DNA from: Eutreptiella sp. 'Long Island Sound 2002'
Taxonomy: Eukaryota > Euglenozoa > Euglenophyceae > Eutreptiales > Eutreptiaceae
Assembly: GCA_964036045.1 (NCBI GenBank)
Contig: OZ038380.1
Coordinates: forward strand, 184,164,185 to 184,228,184
Direction: 5' to 3'
Length of the DNA stretch: 64,000 nucleotides
Shown here: positions 19,764 to 29,610 of the stretch, piece after piece
How positions within the stretch are numbered: position 1 is the first letter of the stretch
Layout: the number at the start of each line of letters is the position of its first letter
Translations under genes and position numbers: made by a program
Notes under the pieces: model-generated
The model's input: only the letters and a program-made list of their open reading frames with translations
Database searches by the model: none
Told to the model about the DNA's origin: nothing

Positions 19764-20296
19764 TGTAAGTGCGGCTAACCCCCATCTGCTCAGATTTTCA
19801 CAGATCTGCCCCAGATTGGCTACATTTTGGTCATTTTCTCTGCTTCAGCGGAATCGCCGCCTCGCAGCTCAGTCTCAGGATCAGACCTATATATTTCTGA
19901 TATGCCGGATCTGATTCCGCGGTCCATTCATCGTAAATCCGTCGCGTTCCGATCATTTACCTGGAATCGCCAATTGCCGCTGATGCGCGCCCGAAGCCAA
20001 ATCAGCCAAATATTTTTTCACAATCGGATTTATATAAATCTTTTCAGACAGATATGGACACTCAGATGTACTTAGGATAATCCGCATCAATTTTCTTCAT
20101 AGACTGGGATTTTCTGCCGGATAACAATCAGCATGGATCTTGCTTCCGTTGTTGCTGCTCTTGCCTCCGTTGGTGTCCGCGTATCCGGTTCTACCCCCAA
20201 CAGCAGCGTTCAGGTCGACTCCTCGCGTGCCTGCCCCACTGGTCTTGCCGGCTCTGAGCCCTCCGGCACCATCAACGACCCAGGGCAGCACTTTCA
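19764..20296 (+). repeat. Element A 3' LTR
   Basis: 533 bp with the same TG...CA ends as B's LTRs but with numerous differences. The TATATAT box and the embedded start of Gag (ATG 20133) are conserved. In the embedded ORF the first 22 codons differ from B only synonymously; further codons differ at several amino acids. The base order after it, GTCTC (20297-20301), is the predicted right target duplication of element A. Confidence 0.92.
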
Positions 20297-20301
20297 GTCT
20301 C

Positions 20302-21111
20302 GTGAGACAATCCGTCCTGCAGAGGGACGGAGTGGACACACACTAGGATATACGAGGGGGCGTGATTTACGAGCCAAACCACGTACAGCGCGTTTCCGAG
20401 TTACCAGAAGCAAAATCCGTGCACTTCGCAGGCTCAGACACCTACAAATGAATGTTGACAGGCTTGAAACTGTGGTCGGCACTGTGTAATTTGCTGTGGT
20501 GCGGCGCATGACAGACCACACGCGATGGGACTTGATTTACGAGCCATTGGACACGTAACTGGAGATTGGTGGCGCGCTGCCGGATCCCTGCTTTCCCGTG
20601 ACGCCGACAGCTTGAAACTGATGTCTAAGCTATGGATCATGCATTGGCCGTCATAATTTTTGCTCCAGCCGACTGCAAGTAGTGGAACACTTGATGGGAC
20701 GTCATTTACGACCCATGGTACGACATGGCGTGGAAATCTGCCTAAACAGGACCGTTCTTACATACCAATGGCTCCTGCGTGCGCCTTTCGGATTCCGACG
20801 CTTCGGAACCATCTCTTTTGCGTCTTTTAGCTGCGTCTTTCAAGTCCTGTGGAAGGCGTCCGTGGCTCGTCCTGTGGTGCGCGAATCAAGGGCCACACGG
20901 AACAATCACAATTTTTAATTTCTGCTGACAAAAAAGCAGGAACAATACCTTTTTTGTTGTTGCCATTGGCGTACTGGGTGCCTCCAGCTCGGTGCGGTGC
21001 GCGAGCTGCCGGTAGCGCAATTTCAGCTGGCAGGCGCCGTCGGACGTAAATCACGGGCCACAGAACGAGCAACTAATCAAAGTAGGAGGAAAATGAGGAA
21101 TGGAGCGCAGT
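20302..21111 (+). repeat. Degenerate ~170-bp repeats, no gene seen
   Basis: A motif TGATTTACGAGCCA or a close variant recurs near 20362, 20532 and 20700, that is, about every 170 bp, each followed by a CACGTA/GACACGTA-like stretch. CTTGAAACTG also occurs twice (about 20463 and 20611). The ORF entering from the LTR (20133-20489) is only read-out of the LTR-coded Gag start. No host gene is recognised. Confidence 0.4.
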
Positions 21112-21877
21112 TCAAATTTTGTAGTGGACGGGTTGGCGTAAGGAAGCACGGATCTGAGGTCTTTTGGTCATAAATAACAAAATGTACATGCATTTGCTTG
21201 TGTTGTCCCATCGGGCATCATTGTGGTGCCATGCAGCAACACATTTGTCTCCGACCTCGTATGAAGAGATCCAGAGTAGAACAACACATCTGATGATCAC
21301 CATGCAGGTGAAATCCATGGGGCAAGAACAAACGTGGTGATCAGATACTACATGTGGCGGATGTAGGTGTGTATGTAAGATCGGGTGACATTTACTTGCC
21401 CTTTGACTTGCCAATTAGGTTTCGTTGAATTTGCGTACCATAGGCAAAGATCCGGCCTGATTTTCAATACACACATAGAACAGACGGGGCAACAACGCAG
21501 GATTACAACAACCTAATTAGTAAAAACCCTGGAAAACATTGACGAAGGGGCAAACCAAATTTGGCTCGTCCCTATGCACCTCAATGACACCCCATCCTAC
21601 GGGCCAATGCTTGTTGTGCAAAAATTTAACATATACTGGATTATTATGAAAAAAAGAACACAGACACGATATCGTGAATGTATGTCTTTCAAAAACACGT
21701 GGCAACAATAACAACATACTCCACATGGGGGCATGCATTGGCGATTGGGGGCCATTTAGGGAAAAATACCTCCCATAAAAGCCTAGGTGCAAAGACTGGT
21801 CCCAACAAAACAGGGCAGCAAGGAGCGCAGCCCCTGTGACCCAGCAAGCAGGCAAAAGGGAATAACATAACTGTATG
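21112..21877 (-). other. No confident gene; weak minus-strand frames
   Basis: Minus-strand frames exist (21112-21414 and 21517-21945), the former with YEVGDKCVAAWHHNDARW, which resembles the opening of a Tudor/Agenet-type fold, and the latter ending in a plausible coding stretch (VIEVHRDEPNLVCPF). I cannot join them with convincing splice sites or name a product. They may be decayed exons. Confidence 0.25.
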
Positions 21878-22336
21878 TTACCAAGGGCTTCTGCTCCAAG
21901 TGCCCCTGTGGGTCTTTTTCTGGGCAGACCCCAGAGGCGCCGCAAAACCTGCTTGCGAGGCCTGAGACGCTGGTGTCGTTGGCTGCGGCGCTGGGGACGC
22001 GGATGTCGGCGCCGTTGACGCTGGAGACGCGGATGTTGTCGCCGGCAACGCCTGAGGCACTGCCGTCGTTGCCGGCGGCGCTGGAGTCACTGATGTCGTT
22101 GCCGGCGATGCTTGAGGCAGTGCTGTCATTGCCGGCGGCGCTGGAGGCACGGATGTGGCCGCCGGCGACACTTGAGGCACGGATGTCGCTGCCGGCGGCG
22201 TTGCAGGCACTGATGTTGCTGCCGGCGACGCTTGAGGTACGGGCGTCGCCGCGGGCGGCGTTGGAGGCACAGCTGTCGTTGCCGGTGAAACTCCAAGTCC
22301 TGGGCAGGCTGGCGGCGCCAACGCAGAACGTGACAT
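21878..22336 (-). CDS. Pro/Ala/Thr/Ser repeat protein ORF
   Basis: A 152-codon ORF on the minus strand. After a short N-terminus (MSRSALAPPACPGLGV) it consists of imperfect 10-residue repeats of the type ATSVPQASPA / ATSVPPAPPA for about 100 residues, then a basic end with SQASQAGFAAPLG. The matching DNA is a 30-bp minisatellite arranged in pairs (about 21970-22290). Such Pro-rich repeats are typical of algal cell-wall or extracellular proteins, but there is no signal peptide here and the frame could be a by-product of the minisatellite. If it is a real exon, it probably belongs to the same minus-strand gene as 22379-22621. Confidence 0.35.
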   Translation of the reverse strand: MSRSALAPPACPGLGVSPATTAVPPTPPAATPVPQASPAATSVPATPPAATSVPQVSPAATSVPPAPPAMTALPQASPATTSVTPAPPATTAVPQALPATTSASPASTAPTSASPAPQPTTPASQASQAGFAAPLGSAQKKTHRGTWSRSPW

Positions 22337-22378
22337 ACCAACCCTAGCCTGCTGATGAGGCTTGATAATTCGAAATTT

Positions 22379-22621
22379 TCAAATTTGAACCCACTGCTCA
22401 TAAATGCGAGGGCACTCGTTGACCTCGCAGTGAAAAAAACGACCGTACTTGCGCTGGTCCAACCCAGGGACTGAAGGACCACTGGAACGTGAACTTGACG
22501 ACTCCTGAATGATCCCTACGACCGCTGGATAGTACGGCATTCCATAGCACACCTGCCCATTGTACTTATACTCTTGGTACACCATGAACTCGGAACTCGG
22601 CAAAGCAGAGCAGCGCAGCAC
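22379..22621 (-). CDS. Hypothetical minus-strand exon
   Basis: An 80-codon frame on the minus strand with well-balanced, non-repetitive composition: SSEFMVYQEYKYNG, CYGMPYYPAVVGI, then a short Ser run and KYGRFFHCEVNECPRIYEQW. It reads like coding sequence, but I do not recognise the family. The frame stops six codons after YEQW; GTGG|GTTCAA nearby is a possible donor that could join it to the Pro-rich frame below. It could equally be a decayed transposon fragment. Confidence 0.35.
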   Translation of the reverse strand: MLRCSALPSSEFMVYQEYKYNGQVCYGMPYYPAVVGIIQESSSSRSSGPSVPGLDQRKYGRFFHCEVNECPRIYEQWVQI

Positions 22622-23006
22622 GATCGGTCAGCAAAAAAAATTTGCTGTACCCTCTGCACCATGAAACCAAGTGATGAGCACGGGGACGAAACGGAAATCA
22701 TAGTATCACTGCAAACAGTAATAGATGTGTACAACAAATGCAACAAATCACTGCAGATCGTGCAATATCAAATAATACAATGTATGTACATGCGACACAT
22801 GGGCTGGGGCCCCGGTTACAACGCAAGGTGGTATCACAATTCTAAACAACTACTTTCTGCCTACGGAACCAATTCCTTAAGTGGTACACACAGCGGCAGC
22901 AAAATGAGTTCTTTATTTATAATAGTTTCTTTTGAGGCAACTCAAAACGGGTTTCTAAGTTTGACGAGACGAGAATCGTGGTGAGATCCGTGAAAGTGGG
23001 TCGTCA

Positions 23007-23460
23007 TCATTTTTGTCTTATGGACGATGTTAGCACTTCGTTTTGTAAATATTCCCCCATAGCTAGTTCAATTGTGCATGCGATGGAAAAGCTACATGGC
23101 CACCCAGCCTGAACCTTTTTGATGTTGCCTCTTTGATATGAAAATTTCGTGTAAATGTTCTCCAAGGTTGTCGCGGCCTCTGCCACGTTTTGGTTTGCAA
23201 TCTTACCTTCAAAATGCCGCTCATCAGTAAATCCTATATAGCCAAGAAGCATCTTGTGCAGGCCTAAAGTTGTAGCTTCTCATTCGTCATCAATGTATGA
23301 AAAAAAAGTACCTGTGGGCGACACATTGCTGTCTATGTAGATGTTGGAGGCCATACCGCGCCTCATGTTTTGTACTTTGAGTTACCTGGCATTCGTACGA
23401 TTTTTGCAATTGCCAGCCGCAACCATTTGTATAGTTTGCTTTAGCAGCTCTGCCTAAGAA
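23007..23460 (-). CDS. Possible minus-strand exons of unknown gene
   Basis: Short coding-like pieces on the minus strand are bounded by GT donors: KANYTNGCGWQLQKSYECQ ending at CAG|GTAACT, MRRGMASNIYIDSNVSPT ending at ACAG|GTACTT, and MLLGYIGFTDERHFE ending at GAAG|GTAAGA. They suggest a split gene running leftward. The DNA transposon at 23461 sits directly upstream of the first piece and may have interrupted the gene. No function can be assigned. Confidence 0.3.
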
Positions 23461-24297
23461 CTTAGGCGGCCGAAACTGGTACACCTTTGTACCGGGGTGT
23501 CTGCAAATTTTGACTAGGTCATTTGCCTCATTTACCTGCTTTTTGCCGAGGGAAAATTTAAGCAATCAGCTTTTTGGTCCAATTACCTCCAAAAATGCAT
23601 GTTTTCGGCCCAAAAAAGCATATGGTGATTTTGGCAAATTACCTATATATTTCTGGTAGAGGCCCAAAATCTGGGGTATTTTGAGTTAGATACCCTAGTT
23701 TTTTGCTTTCGTACCTCAGAACGTTTTGTCATGATGTGTTTTAAGCCTTTTCATGCTCACTGACTGAACAATGTAGGTAAATGATGCCATTTTGTAATAT
23801 GTATTGCGAGGCCTCGCAAAACAAATTACAAAATAGGTAAATCACTTGAATCAATCTGAATTGGAATGTGAGGCCTCACATTCCAAACCGGGTAATTCGG
23901 CTATTTTACCCCCCATTTCAGAATTCATATTTAGAAATACACCTATTTACATTGACATCTGCACTGAACAGCAACCACATATTGGTGAAACGGGGTCCTT
24001 TTACACATTTCAATCGAGTATATTGCGAGGCCTCGCAATCAAAAAGCTGGGCAAATAGCTCCATTTTTCCACAAAAATGATTTTTGGGTTGCGGGGCCTC
24101 GCAATCCCTGATGAGGAAGTGTGAAAAGGCACCCCTTTTGTACAGCCTTGTGGAAAAACTGACTTTTTTTGAGACAAATTCCCGCTTCCAAAAATCGTTG
24201 ACAGAAAAAAGGGTAGTTAGTAGCATTTACCCACCATATTTTTCTGTTCCTTTTTCTAACGACCCCGGTAAAAGTGTACCAGTTTCGGCCGCCTAAG
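23461..24297. mobile_element. Non-autonomous DNA transposon (MITE-like), 837 bp
   Basis: Left end CTTAGGCGGCCGAAACTGGT and about 18 further bases (23461-23498) are the reverse complement of the right end (24262-24297), with two or three mismatches or indels. Both ends are flanked by AAGAA (23456-23460 and 24298-24302), a 5-bp target duplication. There is no transposase-sized ORF. The interior has four palindromes centred on AGGCCT. The superfamily cannot be assigned from the ends alone; because the terminal CTTAG/CTAAG is nearly palindromic, a shorter TIR with another target size is possible. Confidence 0.8.
23804..24108. repeat. Four AGGCCT-centred palindromes inside the MITE
   Basis: Perfect palindromes lie at 23804-23819 (16 bp), 23861-23886 (26 bp) and 24022-24039 (18 bp), and an imperfect one at 24086-24108. 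All share the core G[CT]GAGGCCTC[AG]C, so they are copies of one motif with matched changes on both arms. Confidence 0.85.
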
Positions 24298-24505
24298 AAG
24301 AAAAGGCTTGAAACTTGCTACATGAGATCTCATGACAAAATCGTTGCAGTCTATTGTAGCAAGCGGTACACATTTGTTGCGTCAAAACCAATAACTTACT
24401 TTTTTGATCGATCAATGTACTTTATATTTGGACCATTTCGGTATCGTACATAACTGAATAGCACCAGTGTCGTCTGTTAAGCATATGTTCGGCGTATCAA
24501 GGTTT

Positions 24506-24715
24506 TTCTCATTTATGCACCACGCTTTGTGATGTGCCATGACATGCGCAAGCTGATTTATTCTGCTATTGCAATGTTTGCCAAGAGTTCGGCAAGCTAC
24601 CTTAGTGCTTCATCATAAGATGCATTTGATGGACCCGAGCTCCTCTTTAATTCTTGTGAACGTTGTTCAGAAAATTGAAGTGAAGCCATTTGGGCCGAGA
24701 ATATTACCAATGGTA
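24506..24715 (+). repeat. Direct repeat, left copy, bordering the duplication
   Basis: About 200 bp starting CTCATTTATGCACCACGCTT, repeated with about 15-20% differences at 31983-32190. The two copies lie outside the left and right ends of segmental copy 1. No ORF. Confidence 0.7.
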
Positions 24716-24730
24716 AAGACTGTCCGTTAG

Positions 24731-24830
24731 GTTATTGAGGATTCCTCTTGGCCATGGAAGATTCAACTCGCCCATTGAGGCTTCTTTTGGGCCATTGAGC
24801 CTTCCTGTGGGCCATTGAGATTTCCTTTTC
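24731..24830 (+). repeat. 20-bp minisatellite at the edge of the duplicated unit
   Basis: Four to five imperfect units of GGCCATTGAGGATTCCTCTT type. Similar arrays of 4-6 units stand at the same relative position at 33208-33310 and 43248-43350. Confidence 0.75.
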
Positions 24831-26217
24831 GCTAGTTGGGAACCACCACCTCTAACAACAAAGCCGTTCTAGGCCTGTGCATGGCCGCATTGGTTGTAAT
24901 TGTTGTTGGTATTGTCATTGTTGCCTCAGAAATTAGATAGGAAATGCAGGTTTCCATATGGGCTGAGAAACTCTCAGATATGCCCACGAAAAAATATGGA
25001 TTGAAAATGGTGTACACCCGAGTCACATGTGCAATCCTCCGACTTTCACCCATGGTATTATTGTATTTGCGGCATTATTGTCATGCGGTGCGTGCACCAC
25101 TTGAGCTGTTCATCCTAGAAAGACCATATTATCCCAAATATGCACTAGGCAGCAAGCAACAAACAGCAGGAAGAGGAAGCAAGTAAAGCAAGCTGAGTAG
25201 TACATTTGAGTCTAGAGAATTGTTGCATACAATTCTTGAGATCAACAACAGCGTTATATAGCAATAATGAATTGATTCCCGCTAGGATGAGCCTCCTACA
25301 GCCTCAAGGAGTACCGTGTGAGTGTTCATAGGCCCGCAAACTACAATTTGCCATCATTGCGTTATCTTCCTGATGTGAATGCCCATGCCCGGTCACATGC
25401 CTGTGTCTGCTGAGGATAATCAACTATATGCAGTGTGAAAATGGGAATGGAACGGGTGCATGCATGCTTGAATGGGGATCCGGCAATCTTAGATGAATTC
25501 CTTTTGCATTGTAATTGGTTTGGAACCATCTGAAGGCTACACTATAGGGTGAGGTGGGGACAGCAAGGGGAGGGGGGCGGGTCGCCAATTTCCCGCAAAA
25601 ATCGGTGGCCACGTGGCTCTAGTATCAGGTTGGAGAATGTAGACAGTTGGAGAAATGCAACAAAACACGCACCAACTGCTGCAAGTCATCAAGGCCGCTA
25701 CGTCAAATGTTCCTATCCAAACCGTAATGCCCAAACTGTCCAATCAAATGCTCAATGCGTGCCCCATTCCAGCCATGCACATCATTGTACGATTGCGGCC
25801 GGGCCGTCAAAATTCTATTCTTTTTTCGAATGATTGGTATAATGACACGAATCCGGCCTTTATAGGCGTCATCATGGCCCCCAACTTAAAAATCAAAGAA
25901 ATCACCGCGAGTATGAGACGGCCCATGCCCATTCCAAATCAAAACATCCGCAGGTGTCCTTGTTTTTGACAGTAACAACTTTTATAGTCCGGCAAACACG
26001 TACATCCGCAGATGTCTTAGGGGGCCAAGGGTCAAATCCATACAATGTTGCCCAACATATCCACGGAAATTGTTACCGTAAAAACTTGCGAAGCATACTT
26101 AGGATTCCACAAATCGGCACTTCCTTAACACACCCAAAGGTACTTCCTTAAGACCTGTCCCAGGAAGTGCACGCCGTACGTACTCCGGCTTCCTTTGTCA
26201 CTCACAAGTGGCTGTTC

Positions 26218-27600
26218 AACCCTTGCCGTCTTAGGGGCCCATGTGTGGGCAGAATGGCTATGTCACCCCCTGCCTTCTAGGGGGTCAAAAACTGAAATGG
26301 CTACCTAACCCCTGCCTTCTCCGGGGCACTAAATTGGGCGGGATGGCTACAATCCATATGGCTACATCACCTGTGTCTTTTCAGGGTTACCATGGTGGGG
26401 ACAAATCCTAAATCACCCCTGCCTTCTCGGGGTCCCAATGGTGGGGAGAAATCAATATGGCTGCATCACCACTACCTTCCCGGGGTGATGCCTACCAAAA
26501 AACCCCCCACTTGGTACCAAAAAACCTCCGGTTTGGTACCAAACAACGCCCTGCCAAATACCGAAATACACCCACCCCAATGTACATCTCCCCCCCCATT
26601 GGTACCAAAAAGCCCCCCTACTGACCTTGTCTGAATGGACCCCCACAAAACCAATATGCACCAACAAAAATACCCTTTCTACCAAAAAAACCTCCTGCCT
26701 TCGCCATGTATGCTACACGTGTGGACCGTTGTGTACCAAAAAGCCAACTTGGTTGCCCCTTTTATACTAAAACCCCTAGGATGGGTTACCTCGGGGTTTC
26801 CTCCTTTCCACCACTTTCTGCAACTTTTGGGCCCACCATAAGGTCCGTCTTTTTTTGGGTGAAAACTTTCGATTGCAGCCATTTACTTCCTTCCTTATGT
26901 TGCCATCTGCCCGTTTGTAGCGTCCCTGTTGCACATTTACTACCCAGCCCCCCCACCCCCAGCCCCCCCGCTTGCAGTGTGCCCTTTGGTTCTTTTCTGG
27001 GAACTTTGTGGGATTCACGATGGGTTGCTTCTTTTTCTGGGTGCTCAACCCTAGGCAAGCCCTGTACAGCAACCCCCCCCCCCTCCCTCTGCCGCACCCA
27101 TCTGTATGTATTTGTGTCATATTTCCGGTCCCAAAACAGCCACCTGCTGCAGGCAATATGCACGCCCCCTAATTGTACCATACAACCCCCCTAATTGTAC
27201 ATAAAAACCCCACTTGGGGGAAGGGTTCACCCACCTGGGGGAAGGGTTCCCCCACTTGGGGGAAGGGTTCCCCCATCTGGGGGAAGGCTCCCCCGAAATG
27301 TGCCAACCCCACCCCCCGAAATGTACCGACCCCCCCCCCCCCGGAATGTACCAAAAAACCCCCCGGGGGTTTTCTGGTATATATTTGGGTTTTTTTGGTA
27401 CATTTTAGCCGGGGGGGGGGTACATTTTGCGCCAAAACGGGGCTTTTTTTTGGTTCAAAGTGGTTTTTTTTGGGTATTTTTGGTATTCACCACTTCGCGG
27501 GGTCCCCGTGGTGGGGGGAAATCAATATGGTTGCATCACCCCTGCCTTCTCGGGCCCCCCATGGTGGGGAGAAATTGATAATATGGCTACATAACCCAGG
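26218..27600 (+). repeat. Hairpin-bearing short repeat family and C/G homopolymer block, copy 1
   Basis: Units of about 45-60 bp of the form GGCTACATCACC, CCCTGCCTTCTCGGGG, then CCAATGGTGGGGA. Each CCCC...GGGG part can form a small hairpin. Units are seen near 26256, 26300, 26360, 26403, 26459, 27527 and 27585. Between them (about 26480-27430) is low-complexity DNA rich in ACCCCCC, GGTACCAAAA and four units of TTGGGGGAAGGGTTCCCCCAC (27213-27296). No gene is seen. Confidence 0.7.
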
Positions 27601-28319
27601 CAAAAAGTGTGGATTAGGGGTCCATATCAAGAGTGGCTCAAAGAGATGCCTGGACCGCTGACACTCCCCAATAGAAAATACTGTGCCCACTGCACTGCTC
27701 AACATTCCTACAAATGCGTTTAACGCAGGCTCCAAAAATGAAAAGACCACACTTGGAGAAAAAAGCTTGGTCATGGAGATCGATGCCAGGCCCTCCCTGA
27801 GACGCTGCATGCATGGAATCTGCATCACATTTCCAGACTAACTGTGTGCCTCCCCAAATGAGACCAGAATAATGTATCACTTTCATCCGCACAATCCATC
27901 AGCACAAAACGGCGCTTTCAAGTAAGGTGGCAGAAATACAATGCAGAATTGCTGTTCCATTCTGCTGCAGAATTAATGAATAATCTCGCTGGTCCAAGGG
28001 ATCACCACCCCTAAATTTTGCCAAAGGGAAATCAGGCCACTGTTCTTTGTGGCGCAATTCTCACACGGAATTTTCCCATAAATGCAATCCTTGCTGGAGA
28101 TGTCAACACCATACCTCTCACAGCACCATGCAGGAGTGCCAGACACGGTATGAGACAGGCTCCTGTGCCAAAAACAAAATTTTGGCAAACGGTGGCAAGG
28201 ACACCAAAAACAATTTTTGGCAATGCATGCATGAGTGCATGAGTGCAATGTTGAAAGATAGTGGTACATAAAACGAAGTATGGTACAGGGGGCCTGCCCA
28301 ATGGACGATGGAAACAAAA

Positions 28320-28706
28320 TTACTGCTTGGACCATTTATTGCCATCAGGGAACTTCATGCCGCCATCCTCATACCTGGACAGCAGGTCCTTGGGGCCACC
28401 CTTCACAGAGAAATCGATCAACAGGTCCGAGCCTTTGAAGTACCCTGTAATGGTCCACATTGGTTTGTCCTTGTAGTCAATGCCAGTGACTGTTGCTGTG
28501 CCATCGCCGTTCACCACAACTGTTCGATAGCCCTCAGGATGGAAGGGGTCACTATAAGAGCCCTCGTACACACACTGCTCTGGGGTCCCCTTGCAATTGG
28601 CAGCCATAGCATTCTTAGGGAACAGGGAGGTCATGGCGGTCCCCACTGTAGCCACTAGTTGCTGCCGGCGAGTCACCTGCACAACGAGTTGCAGACCTGG
28701 GGCCAT
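28320..28706 (-). CDS. Small putative thylakoid-lumen protein, copy 1
   Basis: A 128-codon frame on the minus strand. Residues 13-35 look like a thylakoid twin-arginine signal: TRRQQLVATVG, a mildly hydrophobic stretch and AMA|A before the mature part. The mature domain of about 95 residues has CKGTPEQCVYEGSYSDPFHP, a central VNGDGTATVTGID strand pair and the end FSVKGGPKDL...GGMKFPDGNKW. This pattern matches small conserved proteins of algae and plants as I remember them; the role is unknown. The real exon may begin at a GTGCAG|GTGACT acceptor just before TRRQQ, with the stroma-targeting transit peptide encoded upstream, which I could not find. Copy 2 at 36825 has the same protein sequence. 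Confidence 0.65.
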   Translation of the reverse strand: MAPGLQLVVQVTRRQQLVATVGTAMTSLFPKNAMAANCKGTPEQCVYEGSYSDPFHPEGYRTVVVNGDGTATVTGIDYKDKPMWTITGYFKGSDLLIDFSVKGGPKDLLSRYEDGGMKFPDGNKWSKQ

Positions 28707-29211
28707 CTGGCCAGTAAGGTTGATGGCTTGGACCCGATGGATTGTGGTATGGAGCCCATAATATGTGGTGCAATATTGCTGTCAGCAGGGAGCAGCCTAG
28801 TATTGCACAGCGTTGCAGGGGCTGGTTGGAGGGTGCAGAGTGCAAAATGGGGAAGGAGGGGCCACAGTAACCGCAAGTAAAATCAATATAATTATTGGGC
28901 TGCAGGGACAATAGGGTCGTGGGGCGGGAAATGGTAACCGAGTTACCAACAGTTGTAACAACAAGTAAGGGAGTTAAAAAATAGTAAATAATGTTATCAA
29001 TAGTGTTATCGAGACATTTACTCGCAAAACAACCCGCCAGAAATCCACAGTATATAACCGCGAGTAAGCAAAAATTTTCCACTGTACGGGCCACTGTGCG
29101 GGGCGGACCTTTTTTGGTAAAAACCCTCAGCAGGGCACTGCCTGGTGACCCCAATCACCAAAATATGTTCAGACCCTATACCACCAGTAACCCACATATT
29201 ACCACAGACCT

Positions 29212-29281
29212 GTCATACCCGAGTTGGTAGATGCATGCGCTCATAGCTGGGGAGTCCTGGGTTCAATTCCCACCTCAGGCA
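29212..29281 (+). tRNA. tRNA-Met-like pseudogene or SINE head, copy 1
   Basis: GAGTTGGTAGATGC resembles a tRNA D arm/A box and CCTGGGTTCAATTCCCACC a T arm/B box, ending ACCTCAGGCA. CTCATAG lies where a CAT anticodon loop would be. The acceptor and anticodon stems do not pair well, so this is a decayed tRNA or the head of a SINE rather than a working gene. It is followed by the TCTGGCGCTTTT minisatellite. Confidence 0.45.
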
Positions 29282-29286
29282 CTCAC

Positions 29287-29483
29287 CCTGGCGCTTTTTC
29301 TGGCGCTTCTGGCGCTTTTTCTGGCGCTTTTTCAGCAGTACAGGTGCACATGACATGCATTGAACACAATCGCAAACAACAACAAAAAAGCTGGGTACTT
29401 TTCTGGCGCTTCTTCTGGCGCTTCTGGCGCTTTTGCTGGCGCTTTTTCTGGCGCTTCCGGCGCTTTTTCTGGCGCTTTTTCAG
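29287..29483 (+). repeat. TCTGGCGCTT minisatellite, two blocks, copy 1
   Basis: Runs of CTGGCGCTTTTT / CTGGCGCTT units (9 and 12 bp) form two blocks. Each is followed by the same ~60-bp stretch (CAGCAGTACAGGTGCACATG onward), so the block plus tail was itself duplicated. ORFs here are by-products. Confidence 0.85.
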
Positions 29484-29610
29484 CAGTACAAGTGCACATG
29501 ACATGCATTGAACACAATCACAAACAACAACAACAAAGCTGGGAACCACAAATCTTTGCATCCAGCCACTCGCCGGCTGGGTAGTGTACCCTGAGGCACA
29601 AAGTGCAACA

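Larger units (their letters stand above)
13425..20296 (+). mobile_element. Chromovirus element A, 3' part
   Basis: The remainder of element A after the nested insertion: the rest of pol with several lesions, a 192-bp extra segment after the pol stop, the 3' non-coding region, polypurine tract and 3' LTR. It aligns with 6735-13424 of element B. Its LTR is clearly more diverged from B's LTRs than they are from each other, so A is from an older or different lineage of the same family. Confidence 0.93.

Noticed and set aside
26706-27194. Long Pro-rich and Trp-rich ORFs on both strands at 26.7-27.4 kb and 35.2-35.9 kb
   Set aside because: Built from poly-C/poly-G runs; frames differ between the two duplicated copies because run lengths differ.
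29212-29281. Functional tRNA-Met gene
   Set aside because: Acceptor and anticodon stems do not pair; only the D-arm-like and T-arm-like parts are good.
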